Shown: positions 48,981 to 53,024, numbered from the stretch's first letter. The stretch: DNA of 64,000 nt from Microglena sp. YARC (GCA_022414725.1 CM039462.1:174751492-174815491), one strand, 5' to 3'. Notes: generated from the letters alone by a model not told the origin. Numbers and translations are program-made.

Positions 48981-51752
48981 GCTTCAAGGAAACATGCATT
49001 TTGCACATGGATGACATTTGTCACACTGGTTAATAACAACTTGGTGAAGCCTCTAATTGTACAGAAAAGTAACCACTAGTATCGTACTACAACCTAGCCC
49101 CAACATTCCTTCAAACCTCAGACATACCCATAAAGTAATCATCAATACAAATTCCTTGCGTAGCATAAAAATGGGGTCTGCTTGATCGTATCACATCATG
49201 CAAAATGAGAGACTAAGGTGTGACGGGATAAACTGTGGTGTCAGCATTTTGTTTAAGGGGCCTTCAAGAAAACATGCATTTTGCACGTGGATGGCATTTG
49301 TTACATATCATCATCATCATCATCATCATCATCTTCCAAGCATCAACACACACACACATGCAAGACACACAAGACACACACACAAACACACGAACACAAT
49401 AACTACCACCATCACACCTGTATTGATGCAACCTTTTTTCACCATGGCCTGGACCTCAGCCTTCGCAGAGGGGGGGGGGGGGGGGGGGATGGGGGGGGGG
49501 GCGTAGAGAGTCGCATGGCTGTTCTGACGGGGTTCAAATAAGTCGTCGCGACTGGCTTGAAGATGCTCGAAAAAGGTTTCTGCCTTACCGTGGGCAGCGC
49601 AGGTGCGTGCTGTTTAGAATTGTCAATTTTGCTCATTCCGTTGCATCAATCAACCAATCAACCATCAGTCATAGTAACTTCAGGGCTCAGGTAGACTTCA
49701 GGATTCAGGTAGACTGTACATGTGTACTGTCTGGCTTGGGCAGTTTGGCCCACAAAGCACGGGTCGCTTTCAAAGTTCTGACTTGGTCACTTCCACAAGG
49801 GGTGGGTCTGAGGTAGTTACCTGGGTTGGGCCTGTGCTAGCCAGGTGCAGCCCAGGGCACAAATCACTCACTCTTGGTTACACTTTGTGGCAACCAAGGG
49901 CCCATTCCGGACAAAACTTACACACATAAGGTTTGCACCGAGGTCGCACCGAGTCGCACAATATGCGACCTTTCACACAAGAACACTGTACTCTCACACT
50001 AGAACACTGTACTGTCACACAAGAACACTGTATTCTCGCACTAGAACACTGTACTGTCCGCAAGAACACTGTACTCTCACACTAGAACACTGTACTGTCA
50101 CACAAGAACACTGTACTCTCACACTAGAACACTGTACTCTCACACAAGAACACTGTACTCTCACACTAGAACACTGTACTGTCACACAAGAACACTGTAC
50201 TCTCACACTAGAACACTGTACTGTCACAAAAGAACACTGTACTCTCACACTAGAACACTGTACTGTCACACAAGAACACTGTACTCTCACACTAGAACAC
50301 TGTACTGTCACACAAGAACACTGCACTCTCACACTAGAACACTGTACTCTCACACTAGAACACTGTACTCTCACTCTAGAACACTGTACTGTCACACAAG
50401 AACACTGTACTCTCACACTAGAACACTGTACTCTCACACTAGAACACTGTACTCTCACACTAGAACACTGTACTGTCACACAAGAACACTGTACTCTCAC
50501 ACTAGAACACTGTACTGTTCCACAAGAACACTGTACTCTCACACTAGAACACTGTACTCTCACACTAGAACACTGTACTGTCACACAAGAACACTGTACT
50601 GTCACACAAGAACACTGTACTGTCACACAAGAACACTGTACTGTCACACAAGAACACTGTACTGGTCACACAAGAACACTGTACGGGTCACACAAGAACA
50701 CTGTACAGGTCACACAAGAACACTGTACGGGTCACACAAGAACACTGTACGGGTCACACAAGAACACTGTACGGGTCACACAAGAAAACTGTACAGGTCA
50801 CACAAGAACACTGTACGGGTCACACAAGAACACTGTACGGGTCACACAAGAACACTGTACAGGTCACACAAGAACACTGTACGGGTCACACAAGAACACT
50901 GTACTGGAGTGCTCCCATTGATAAGACCTCACCCAGTCTTAATACATTTATTCTCTTCCAAACACTCCTCACATAGCCCTAATCCACACCTCCACCCCCA
51001 CACAAAAATCTATCCTGTAGCCCTGCTTCTTCAGCGTGGTTGCCATTCCACTCTCCTTGACTTGCACACACTCACAAACACAAATTTAATACACTCACAC
51101 TCGCAAACACAAATTTTCCCATCCTGTAACCCGGCTTCTTCAACAGAGTTGCCATTCCACTCTCCTTGACTTGCACACACTCACAAACACAAATTTAATA
51201 CACACACTCACAAGCTCACACATTTTCCCATCCTATAGCCAGGCTTCTTCAACGTGGTTGCCATTCCATTCTCCTTGACTTGCACACACTCACAAACACA
51301 AATTTAATACACACATACTCTCACACATGTTCCCATCCTGTAGCCTGGCTTCGTCAACGTGGTTGCCATTCCACTCTCCTGGACTTGAACACACTCACAA
51401 ACACTCACAAACACACATTTAATACACACTCACTCACACACACACACTCACTCACACATTTTCCCATCCTATAGCCTGGCTTCTTCAACGTGGTAGCCAT
51501 TCCACTCTCCTGGACTTGCACACACTCACTAACACACATTTAATACACACTCACTCACACACTCACACACACACTCACGCACTCACACATTTTCCCATCC
51601 TATAGCCTGGCTTCTTCAACGTGGTAGCCATTCCACTCTTCTCGACCTTTGCTCAGAGCTTCCCCCAAGCATCCCCTATGCTTGAAGGAGCCAACAACCT
51701 GCTGGCCATGTGGGTAGCTGAGGGTGTAGAGAAGCAGGCCTCAATGCACTGA
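22470..51752 (+). CDS. HNOB-HNOBA-cyclic nucleotide phosphodiesterase fusion, about 20 exons
   Basis: Gene-level entry; exons are listed separately. From Ex2 to Ex20 every joint is phase-compatible and uses AG/GT borders, giving a protein of about 1,100-1,200 residues. The order is HNOB-like sensor (Ex1-Ex4), HNOBA (Ex5-Ex8), a region with no recognised domain (Ex9-Ex12), a 242-residue Ser/Thr-rich disordered linker (Ex13) and a class I PDE catalytic domain (Ex14-Ex20) that should hydrolyse cAMP and/or cGMP. HNOB-HNOBA normally precedes a guanylyl cyclase. No cyclase exons were found. The catalytic residues are intact: YHxxxHAAD, HDxxH, ADLSN and SQ. Introns of 0.25-3 kb are rich in repeats. 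The 5' end is unresolved, and the 3' end is chosen at the first stop after the last PDE motif. Confidence 0.75.
23098..23197 (+). CDS. Ex2, HNOB FGxxF region
   Basis: After TTTCTGCAG and before GTGAGTG. Reads CLRSVVQSLGPEEHSHA then FGRSFVVKEAAIGY. FGRSF corresponds to the FGxxF motif that precedes the GYDxxLRxLG helix of HNOB. Phase 2 in, phase 0 out. Confidence 0.5.
24043..24240. mobile_element. MITE with CAGCTACnnnCAGC ends
   Basis: About 195 bp with long inverted ends: TTTTCAGCTACGAGCAGC and CTTCTAGGCAGCTCCC on the left against GGGGAGCTGCCTAGGAGC and GCTGTTTGTAGCTGAAAA on the right. Solo ends resembling it occur near 36950, 48447 and 53890. No coding. Confidence 0.65.
24264..24555 (+). 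repeat. Tandem repeat of the Ex3 splice acceptor edge
   Basis: Six to seven units of about 42-58 bp, each containing TTTAGGTTCTCTCCCATGG, a variant of the true Ex3 edge TTTCAGGTTCTTTCCCATGG. The last copy is the real acceptor. Confidence 0.75.
24556..24663 (+). CDS. Ex3, HNOB central helix
   Basis: Acceptor CTTTTCAG, donor GTAAGTC, 36 codons, phase 0-0. Reads VLSHGADSLPRMLGSLLDL, like GYDxxLRxLGSNLxxFLxNLDALHDHL of HNOB, but the stretch with the proximal heme His is replaced by QPVLSGG. Confidence 0.65.
25416..25480. repeat. TG microsatellite with G-run
   Basis: Alternating TG followed by GGGGGGGGGG, in intron 3. No coding. Confidence 0.6.
25794..25951 (-). mobile_element. MITE family F copy 1
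   Basis: Bounded by TAGGGACCGTTATA and TTGACGTTCCCTA, with internal ATCATATGAT palindromes and the family core that reads TCATATGATGCAATTTGCAT on the reverse strand. Three further copies lie at 33836, 35379 and 63526. It ends 17 bp before Ex4. Confidence 0.65.
25969..26130 (+). CDS. Ex4, HNOB C-terminal region
   Basis: Acceptor TTGCAG, donor GTGTGA, 54 codons, phase 0-0. Reads PSSFELHCRSVNPLTIF, then LEGLVEKISGHLMGIEGI. It aligns with the LHYYSxRxGLxxxVxGxxxxxAxxxxGxE strand-helix of HNOB. The YxSxR heme-propionate motif reads CxSxN here. Confidence 0.75.
26186..26545 (-). mobile_element. Family H repeat with internal GC-rich minisatellite
   Basis: The ends, GCGACGCATGGGTCTGGCTA and GACGCTCAATTTGCGACGCG, match reverse copies of 39640-39795, 40800-40950 and 62345-62490. 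Inside is an array of GGGTTCGAATCTGGGCTCTG and GCCCCACCCCCCGG modules not seen in the other copies. Confidence 0.55.
26682..26852 (+). CDS. Ex5, HNOBA start
   Basis: Acceptor GTCTGCAG, donor GTGAGAA, 57 codons, phase 0-0. Begins VLHISVPAGSD (end of HNOB) and ends FFNLFPFHLIFDRQCNIMQ, the FPFHxxFDRxxxxxQ signature that opens HNOBA in soluble guanylyl cyclases. Confidence 0.85.
26869..26985 (+). repeat. Partial tandem duplicate of Ex5 in intron 5
   Basis: Repeats the last ~100 bases of Ex5 (GCTAGTGTGTGTTCCCTTGA to the donor region) with a few substitutions. The donor GT is changed to AT (CAGATGGG). It still translates as ASVCSLDAPSFCNLYPFHLI but has no acceptor of its own. Confidence 0.85.
27013..27190 (+). 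repeat. Family E repeat, degenerate copy
   Basis: Starts TTTTTTGGCGGAGCCC, then a C-run of about 24, CAGGAGCCCCCAG, CATTGTCCGTTTGTCC and TGTTGCCACCTGT. These are the landmarks of the copies at 41591 and 42656. Confidence 0.55.
27446..27520 (+). CDS. Ex6, HNOBA
   Basis: Acceptor TTGAGCAG, donor GTATGTC, 25 codons, phase 0-0. AGSALLKVFPELDDETRL matches the GxxLxxVFPxLxxGxxL stretch of HNOBA. Confidence 0.8.
27523..28110. repeat. 24-bp purine minisatellite
   Basis: About 24 units of AGGAGAAGGAGGGGGAAGGA plus GGGC with few variants. It is almost pure purine on the + strand. The long frames across it (for example 27328-28134 minus) are repeat translations, not genes. Confidence 0.85.
28225..28455 (-). 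repeat. Dispersed repeat, inverse of 36530-36775
   Basis: Shares AGGGACAGCGTTTTCGTGCT and ACTAGCTTACATG-type landmarks with the inverse of 36530-36775 (GGAGGCACACAACCATTAAG and AGCACTAAAACGCTGTCTCT). No coding. Confidence 0.5.
28456..29110. other. Intron 6 segment with short repeats
   Basis: Contains a TGGCTTGGCTTGCA duplication near 28625-28660 and a block at 28925-29015 (TGTATGTTACAGTCCAGGGG to AGGAAGGGCTTAACAAG) that recurs at 58265-58355. No exon was recognised. Confidence 0.4.
29220..29521 (+). repeat. C-rich array containing repeated Ex7 acceptors
   Basis: Five copies of CCCCTCGCAGTTCAnACCCA (near 29273, 29328, 29382, 29431 and 29513) in C-rich DNA, each with a perfect CGCAG acceptor. 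The last is the border of Ex7. Confidence 0.75.
29522..29740 (+). CDS. Ex7, HNOBA core
   Basis: Acceptor CCTCGCAG, donor GTACAA, 73 codons, phase 0-0. Reads YLTWDFEALKEHARTHPSII, LTSQNGLQLKGRVVL and AILFLCAPTFDGLGDLK, matching the SQxxLxLKGQM and ILFLCSPxVxxLxxL motifs of HNOBA. Confidence 0.85.
29741..30165. repeat. Minisatellite CACCATCACTGTGATCTGTC
   Basis: About seven units of ~40 bp with GCACCATCACTGTGATCTGT, passing into GTATTGTGTACTGCATCAG units of ~20 bp. It starts at the Ex7 donor side. Confidence 0.7.
30300..30425. repeat. CCAGGCTAACCCAGGTATAC short tandem repeat
   Basis: Several 10-20 bp units of CAGGCTAACCCAGGTATACC with diverged copies to the right. No coding. Confidence 0.55.
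30641..31328. repeat. ATTC/ATGC microsatellite with 37-bp spacer, about 110-bp higher-order unit
   Basis: Six higher-order units, each with ATTC runs, a GCATGCATGC core and AGTAAGTGGGCACTACATTT AGTAAGTGGGCAAGCTTA. The long frames rich in FIHS are repeat translations. Confidence 0.85.
31350..31513 (+). CDS. Ex8, HNOBA end
   Basis: Acceptor ATCGCACAG, donor GTGAGTA, phase 0-2. NCGFCLSDLPQQDLSVDMAL matches GLYLSDIPLHDATRDLVL, the end of HNOBA. After it the sequence (MDPTTQKLPSVFTGLNQVF) does not form the usual guanylyl cyclase coiled coil. Confidence 0.8.
31556..31622 (+). repeat. Second copy of the Ex8 donor edge
   Basis: Repeats CCAACTGCCC(TT)GCYTTCTGAGTGAG and ATGTAGGGAAGTACAATTAT from 31491-31555, including the last exon bases and GTGAG. 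Confidence 0.75.
31895..32225. repeat. ATCATATCCAT minisatellite next to Ex9 acceptor
   Basis: About 28 units of ATCATATCCAYATC. It is flanked on both sides by ACTCCATGCTTCCACTGTCT (31871 and 32222), so the acceptor-side pyrimidine tract of Ex9 is duplicated around it. Confidence 0.8.
32247..32400 (+). CDS. Ex9, linker of unknown function
   Basis: Acceptor GTCTTCCAG, donor GTGGGTA, phase 2-0. Reads NVPISTFTDVGLSTFGAAF and NEAMTILNKLMQRPEIRK. I recognise no domain. It is not a cyclase: the metal-binding Asp pattern is absent. Confidence 0.65.
32649..32738 (+). CDS. Ex10, linker
   Basis: Acceptor ATGTTCAG, donor GTGAGTG, 30 codons, phase 0-0. AIPLSDLIVLREAVHSKPP; no domain recognised. Confidence 0.65.
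32990..33240 (+). repeat. Family E repeat with AC microsatellite and C-run
   Basis: Has GGGGGGCGGGAGCTCCCAGG, a C-run of about 27 followed by an AC run, then GGTCTCGTAAGTAACTGGCT and CAATTTTTCGCGTAGC, as in the other family E copies. Confidence 0.6.
33250..33336 (+). repeat. Repeated Ex11 acceptor region
   Basis: Two copies of AATACTGTTTTGCGCAGATC-like sequence (33268 and 33303), each with TTAACCTGYCA. They match the true Ex11 acceptor context TTAACCTGTCACC AATACTGTTGTGTGCAG (33536-33565). Confidence 0.7.
33337..33535 (+). mobile_element. tRNA-derived SINE copy 1
   Basis: Begins AGCCCGTTTCAGTGATACGA and TTGGTCTAGTGGTACACC (A-box-like), then a CCTGAGCGTTGCAGGTCGTT body and a T-rich 3' tail. 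It is flanked by TTAACCTGCCAC and TTAACCTGTCAC, a 12-bp target duplication with one mismatch. It sits between duplicated Ex11 acceptors. Confidence 0.75.
33566..33646 (+). CDS. Ex11, linker
   Basis: Acceptor GTGTGCAG, donor GTAAGTT, 27 codons, phase 0-0. VLRAWTGKDEEGNQGLMNLL; no domain recognised. Confidence 0.65.
33836..34013 (+). mobile_element. MITE family F copy 2
   Basis: TAGGGAACGGCAACATGGCA at the left and GGCGAACCCTA at the right, with palindromic ATCATATGAT modules and GTCTGACTATGCCAAAGTTA in the core. Confidence 0.65.
34018..35035. repeat. 23-bp satellite array TATGGTATAGCCATTTATATG
   Basis: About 44 near-identical 23-bp units in intron 11, with higher-order repetition (a block near 34400-34560 recurs near 34630-34790). 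No coding. Confidence 0.9.
35184..35378. mobile_element. hAT-type MITE copy 1
   Basis: 195 bp with ends CAGGGTACT and AGTACCCTG, flanked by TTGGGAAC and TTAGGAAC (8 bp, one mismatch). It is inserted in the terminus of MITE family F copy 3. The inside has inverted GCGCAGTTTTTTCAACTCC-like and GTGCTGACCAATTTGACG-like modules shared with 53989-54181. Confidence 0.8.
35379..35546 (+). mobile_element. MITE family F copy 3
   Basis: TAGGAACGGCAATATAATAT on the left, GATATGCTGGTCCCTA on the right, with ATCATATGAT palindromes and the CAGTCTGACTAGGCTAAAGT core. Its left end was split by the hAT MITE. Confidence 0.65.
35643..35749. mobile_element. Short MITE with AATATTAGTGTTT arms
   Basis: 107 bp: TAGGGAACTGCAACTAATAT TAGTGTTTGAAA on the left against the inverse TTTCAAACACTAATATTAGT TGCCGTTCCCT on the right. 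The tips match family F although the inside differs. A diverged relative lies at about 35960-36035. Confidence 0.7.
36055..36123 (+). CDS. Ex12, linker
   Basis: Acceptor TCCTGCAG, donor GTGAGAG, 23 codons, phase 0-0. VENELQTAINNTQLPMPEIS; no domain recognised. Confidence 0.6.
36290..36515. repeat. CACAGATATACTCATAAGTA minisatellite
   Basis: About seven units of ~32 bp with ACATACACAGATATACTCAT in intron 12. No coding. Confidence 0.75.
36530..36785 (+). repeat. Dispersed repeat, inverse of 28225-28455, ending in a G-run
   Basis: Contains CGTTTTGGCGAAAAATATCG and AAAACGCTGTCYCTGG twice, ending in about 15 G. Confidence 0.5.
37051..37271 (-). mobile_element. tRNA-derived SINE copy 2
   Basis: On the minus strand it starts CAGCCCGTTTCAGTGATACA, TTGGTCTAGTGGTACACCAA and has a B-box-like GGGGGTTCAATCC. 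The body and tail match copy 1. The flanks TGACAACCAAA and TGACAACAAA are a probable target duplication. This is the most complete tRNA-like head of the family. Confidence 0.75.
37310..37537 (-). pseudogene. Leucine-rich-repeat-like fragment, antisense in intron 12
   Basis: A 75-codon minus-strand frame reads MAPNLQNLDLPKCRYLTDLS, then ALAACTCLSNVDLQLTFGD, close to the LxxLxLxxCxxLTDLSxLAxCxxLxxLxL repeat of AMN1/LRR-type proteins. It has no evident start, end or neighbours, so it is probably a fragment moved here. It could be an exon of an antisense gene. Confidence 0.4.
37660..37683. repeat. G homopolymer, about 23 bp
   Basis: One of more than ten G or C runs of 15 bases or longer in the window. 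Confidence 0.7.
37684..38766. other. Rest of intron 12
   Basis: No exon recognised. 38470-38720 is a degenerate tandem repeat of AAACCATTTGAA/ACAATACACAACC leading up to Ex13. Confidence 0.4.
38767..39492 (+). CDS. Ex13, long Ser/Thr-rich linker
   Basis: Acceptor AAATGCAAG (weak pyrimidine tract), donor GTGTGAA, 242 codons open in phase 0-0. Low-complexity hydrophilic sequence with basic Ser motifs (GSSKKKLQAQDK and RKRRSSLFISFKES) that could be kinase sites. No fold was recognised. It joins the sensor half to the PDE half. The acceptor choice is uncertain; the frame is open further upstream to 38704. Confidence 0.6.
39640..39795 (+). repeat. Family H repeat
   Basis: Landmarks GTGCGACCCCAGTGCAATGC, TTTCTGACTAGTTTAGCC and GGAATGGCGACACGTCG, shared with 40800, 62345 and the reverse copy at 26186. 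Confidence 0.65.
39862..40116 (+). repeat. Triplicated Ex14 acceptor edge
   Basis: Units of about 110 bp begin GCACCTAGCATAACCCTAAC, contain the acceptor CCCATGCAG (CCCATGCAC in the second) and run into exon-like CTGGCTGTTGCC and ACCACTGGCAGTACC. The third unit is the real exon start. Confidence 0.8.
40117..40274 (+). CDS. Ex14, PDE catalytic domain start
   Basis: Acceptor CCCATGCAG, donor GTGATAA, phase 0-2. FSTIDHWQYDIFQLSEAAGG, then PLSALAFMLFKQGGIISSF matches the WxFDIFxL...PLxxLxxxLFxxxGLxxxF opening of class I PDEs. Confidence 0.85.
40275..40560 (+). repeat. Two further copies of the Ex14 donor edge
   Basis: Units at 40360 and 40490 repeat CTGTTCAAGCAGGGTGGCAT to AGAAGCTCGCCAGGTGATGA and the following intron bases (AAACAGTGGATGGGTTAGGG). 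The second keeps the donor GTGATG. The third reads GAAAGGTGTGAAC. Confidence 0.8.
40800..40950 (+). repeat. Family H repeat
   Basis: CTCGGTGCAACCCCAGTGCA, GTCTAGTTTACCCATG and GCAGCGACGGAATGGCG landmarks. Confidence 0.6.
41281..41428 (+). repeat. Triplicated Ex15 acceptor edge
   Basis: Two ~72-bp copies (41279 and 41352) of CAGGTTCCTGATCAGAATAG plus GTACCCTCCCATCCC and CTGACCCCAAATG precede the real Ex15 start at 41429. Confidence 0.8.
41429..41574 (+). CDS. Ex15, PDE metal-binding motif I
   Basis: Acceptor TGCACCAG, donor GTAAGCT, phase 2-1. FLIRIEDGYPPNPYHCKEHA ADVLRTLHV contains the catalytic-acid His (YH) and first metal His (HAAD) of class I PDEs. Confidence 0.88.
41591..41811 (+). repeat. 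Family E repeat, reference copy
   Basis: Begins TTTTTGGCGGAGCC 17 bp after the Ex15 donor, then GGGGGCGGGAGCCCCCAG, a CCATCCAT run, CCTCGTAACCAACTCGCTTC, TTGCCACCTGTCGCTCC, and ends TTTAGCGTCGCAGGCGACGC TGCATAGAA. The palindromic GCGTCGCAGGCGACGC end is a family mark. Confidence 0.7.
42182..42312 (+). repeat. Duplicated Ex16 acceptor edge
   Basis: TGTAGTAGACATGTACGATG CCATCAACAT at 42180 duplicates the real border TGTAGTGGACATGTACGATG CGGTCAACGG at 42308. Between them is ACAC/CCCAC low complexity. Confidence 0.75.
42313..42647 (+). CDS. Ex16, PDE HD motif
   Basis: Acceptor CTGTGTAG, donor GTGAGGG, phase 1-0. IYLAAIIHDFEHKGVNNQFL is the HDxxHxGxxN metal site. LLYNDVSPMENHHISAAFTL matches the YNDxSxLENHHxxxxF motif that packs on the active site. 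Confidence 0.92.
42656..42888 (+). repeat. Family E repeat
   Basis: Begins TTTGTTTTTGGCGAAGCCCC 8 bp after the Ex16 donor and ends TTTAGCGTCGCCTGCGACGC TGCATAGAA. Similar to 41591-41811 throughout. Confidence 0.7.
43322..44225. repeat. 33-bp minisatellite ACTGTATCATTCATGAGGAC
   Basis: About 27 units of ~33 bp (CTGTACTGCCTGCTACTGTA TCATTCATGAGGA) fill intron 16 up to about 65 bp before Ex17. Because 33 is divisible by three, frames stay open on both strands; these are not genes. Confidence 0.9.
44290..44562 (+). CDS. Ex17, PDE helix and lineage-specific insert
   Basis: Acceptor CCCTTGCAG, donor GTGGGCA, 91 codons, phase 0-0. HFSLISQFQSFVQ matches the post-TDM helix of PDEs. The next ~65 residues (NGHLKSPGPAFGSGCHDVHF and on) are an insert compared with animal PDEs. 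Confidence 0.75.
45260..45281. repeat. G homopolymer, about 21 bp
   Basis: In intron 17. The flank repeats CCCCTCCTAAAATGGGGGTC ATTCGAAA twice (45388 and 45436). Confidence 0.6.
45882..45962 (+). CDS. Ex18, PDE second Asp motif
   Basis: Acceptor TGTTCCCAG, donor GTGAGCG, 27 codons, phase 0-0. LALKCADLSNLANAKPVARK WVSLLEE supplies the metal-binding Asp (ADLSN). Confidence 0.9.
45963..46380 (+). repeat. Repeated Ex18 donor edge
   Basis: Copies at 46158, 46253 and 46349 of GCTGTTGGAGGAGGTGAGCG CATTGAGAT carry the last exon bases and a donor (GTGAGT, GTGGGC, GTAAGC). Confidence 0.75.
46381..46970. repeat. 31-bp minisatellite GTTGTACTGCTCCTGGTGTC
   Basis: About 19 units of ~30 bp (TTAGGTTGTACTGCTCCTGG TGTCCCAACTC), grown from the last Ex18 donor-edge repeat, which already has GTTGTACTGCTCCTGG. 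Confidence 0.85.
47195..47580. repeat. GTGTGTACAGTATAGTACATA minisatellite
   Basis: About five 58-bp units of AGTGTGTACAGTATAGTACA TATAGTGCATAGTG with shorter variants. No coding. Confidence 0.8.
47923..48050 (-). mobile_element. tRNA-derived SINE copy 3, 5'-truncated
   Basis: Shares the body (GGTGGGGTGTGGTATTAAGG and CCATCGCGGTTGACTACGAC) with the other copies but lacks the tRNA-like head. It abuts the family G repeat at 48047. Confidence 0.65.
48047..48440 (+). repeat. Family G repeat copy 1 (ankyrin-like remnant)
   Basis: Similar to 53025-53365 over about 320 bp (CGCCTCGTAATAA to GAGGCCACACnGAGG). The segment equivalent to the ankyrin-like peptide is disrupted here. Confidence 0.65.
48584..48676 (+). 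CDS. Ex19, PDE C-terminal region with invariant Gln
   Basis: Acceptor CACTTGTAG, donor GTAGGCT, 31 codons, phase 0-0. EMFRQGDQEQSNGLPISALM DRMKGGVSLSQ matches ExFxQGDxExxxGLPxSxxxDRxxxxxxxSQ. The last Gln is the nucleotide-clamping glutamine. Confidence 0.9.
48677..48895 (+). repeat. AT-rich repeat and second Ex19 donor edge
   Basis: TGAGGTAGGCTTCAGTGACT CACATTATATT at 48852 duplicates the donor edge TCAGGTAGGCTTCAGTGACT at 48672. Between them are ATTATTTATATATTAT units. Confidence 0.7.
48952..48981. repeat. G homopolymer, about 29 bp
   Basis: The longest G-run in the window. The flanking GCTTCAAGGAAACATGCATT TTGCAC recurs at 49260, so a ~250-bp segment is duplicated around it. Confidence 0.65.
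49305..49500. repeat. ATC, AC and G microsatellites
   Basis: A CAT/ATC run at 49308-49332, an ACACAC stretch, then G-runs near 49470-49500. No coding. Confidence 0.6.
49970..50910. repeat. 21-22-bp minisatellite CAAGAACACTGTACTCTCAC
   Basis: About 43 units alternating ACTAGAACACTGTACTCTCAC and ACAAGAACACTGTACTGTCAC, shifting to GGTCACACAAGAACACTGTAC. The 358-codon frame across it is repeat translation. Confidence 0.9.
50990..51605 (+). repeat. Ex20 acceptor edge in about six tandem copies
   Basis: Units of ~105-130 bp at 51014, 51124, 51232, 51341, 51472 and 51603 carry CCCATCCTATAGCCTGGCTT CTTCAACGTGGTTGCCATTC CACTCTCC followed by CACACACTCACAAACAC. Only the last continues into the exon. 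Confidence 0.88.
51606..51752 (+). CDS. Ex20, PDE C-terminus
   Basis: Acceptor TCCTATAG, phase 0. PGFFNVVAIPLFSTFAQSFP and PMLEGANNLLAMW align with GFIxFxVxPLFxxW...LxxNxxxW at the end of PDE domains. The frame then reads VAEGVEKQASMH and stops at 51750-51752. Alternatively GTAGCT after AMW is a donor leading to a later exon (a weak candidate at 55934). Confidence 0.75.
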   Translation, partial: PGFFNVVAIPLFSTFAQSFPQASPMLEGANNLLAMWVAEGVEKQASMH

Positions 51753-52045
51753 TGATAGCTTGGAGGTAAACTTGGCTGCCTTGGCTACTTCTTGGTACAT
51801 TCAGTCTCTACGTAGCTGAGGGTGAAGAGAAGCAGGCCTCAGCAGACTGCTCTTCGCTTAAAGGCGGACTTGGCTGCCTTGGCTACTTCTTGGTACATCC
51901 AGGTTCTATGTAGCTCAGGGAGCAAAGAAGCAGGCCTGAGTGGACTGCTGATATCTTGGAGGTGGACTTGGCTGCCTTGGGTTCTTCTTGGTACTTTCAG
52001 TTTCCACGTAGCTGAGAGTGCAGAGAAGCAGGCCTGATTGCCCTA
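51714..52045 (+). repeat. Ex20 downstream edge, four tandem units
   Basis: Units of ~105 bp repeat GTAGCTGAGGGTGAAGAGAA GCAGGCCTCA and TTGGCTGCCTTGGCTACTTC TTGGTACATTCAG. Confidence 0.75.
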
Positions 52046-52061
52046 CGTAGCCGAGGACAAG

Positions 52062-52255
52062 TTCTATGCAGCGTCGCAAGCGATGTTAAAAATTGGCGGG
52101 GTGTGTTCGCGTCAGAGCGACAGGTGGCAACGGAAGCAAGTTAGTTACGAGACCGTTGGCTGACGTGTCAGGTTTCGTCTCGTGGGTCTGTTGGACATAC
52201 GGACATATGGGTAGCCCTGGGGGCTCCCCATAAAGGGGGGCTCCGCCAAAAAGTT
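52062..52255 (-). repeat. Family E repeat, inverse copy
   Basis: Starts TTCTATGCAGCGTCGCAAGC GATG and ends GGGGCTCCGCCAAAAAG, the reverse of 41591-41811. Confidence 0.7.
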
Positions 52256-53024
52256 TAATTTAAGCTAGACTCCAGGCAAATCAAGGTTGTTAGTTCTAGT
52301 GGTCTGGCAGCTTAGGGTGAAGAGGAGAAGCTGGAGAAATAGATGGTTCGCTCGATCATTGGAGGCCCTCATGAATGTTGATGGCCAACATGGTATAAGT
52401 TATGTTTTTGTATCTGGTTGTGTGTTGTTATGTTTGTGCTGTGTGTGCGGCTGTGTATCCGTTCGTCCATGTGTGTGTGTGTAGGCCTGGGTGCAGGTGT
52501 TGCTGCCCAAGGATAGCCCGATCGTCCTGGGTAGATATGAGCTACCTACAGTACCATGTCCCCTACCCATATGAATACTGGGAGGGTCTCTGATCAAGAA
52601 GATTAAACAATAGTGACTTCTGAAATAGCATTGGCTATATCGTCGGATCAACCAAGAAATGCAAAAAACAGCAAAAAGAATAGCTGTTATTAGGGGATCA
52701 AGTGCACCCCTCTACGGCACCTTGCAGTGTCCACTAGTACAGTGAGGAGCTCGTATACAGTTTGTGTTTTCTTTCTTGGGGGGTGAATGTGTTTGTGGGG
52801 GGTTTAGTGCATGGATGTGTTACTGACCATGGGTGCGGGTGTGTGTGGGGGGGGAGGGTGTTAGCGTATGTGGGGTGGGGGTGTGTGAGGGAGGGGGGTA
52901 GGGAAGGGGGGGGGGGGGGAGAGGGGGGGTAGGATATCCAAGTAGGAGGAAGAGCCTAACTGGGGACCCCTGGATTGGTGGTTAGCCCCAGTGCATGCAA
53001 ATGGGCTGGCCCCCTGAACCTCAC
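52256..53024. other. No gene recognised
   Basis: GT-rich and G-rich low complexity at 52400-52490 and 52790-52930. No supported coding region. Confidence 0.35.

Noticed and set aside
49970..50910. Regular 21-22 bp repeats resembling a CRISPR array
   Set aside because: There are no unique spacers; repeats are contiguous, and the context is a eukaryotic intron.
49845..50921. 358-codon frame repeating QEHCTLTLEHCT
   Set aside because: Translation of a 21-bp minisatellite in intron 19; no start context or conserved domain.
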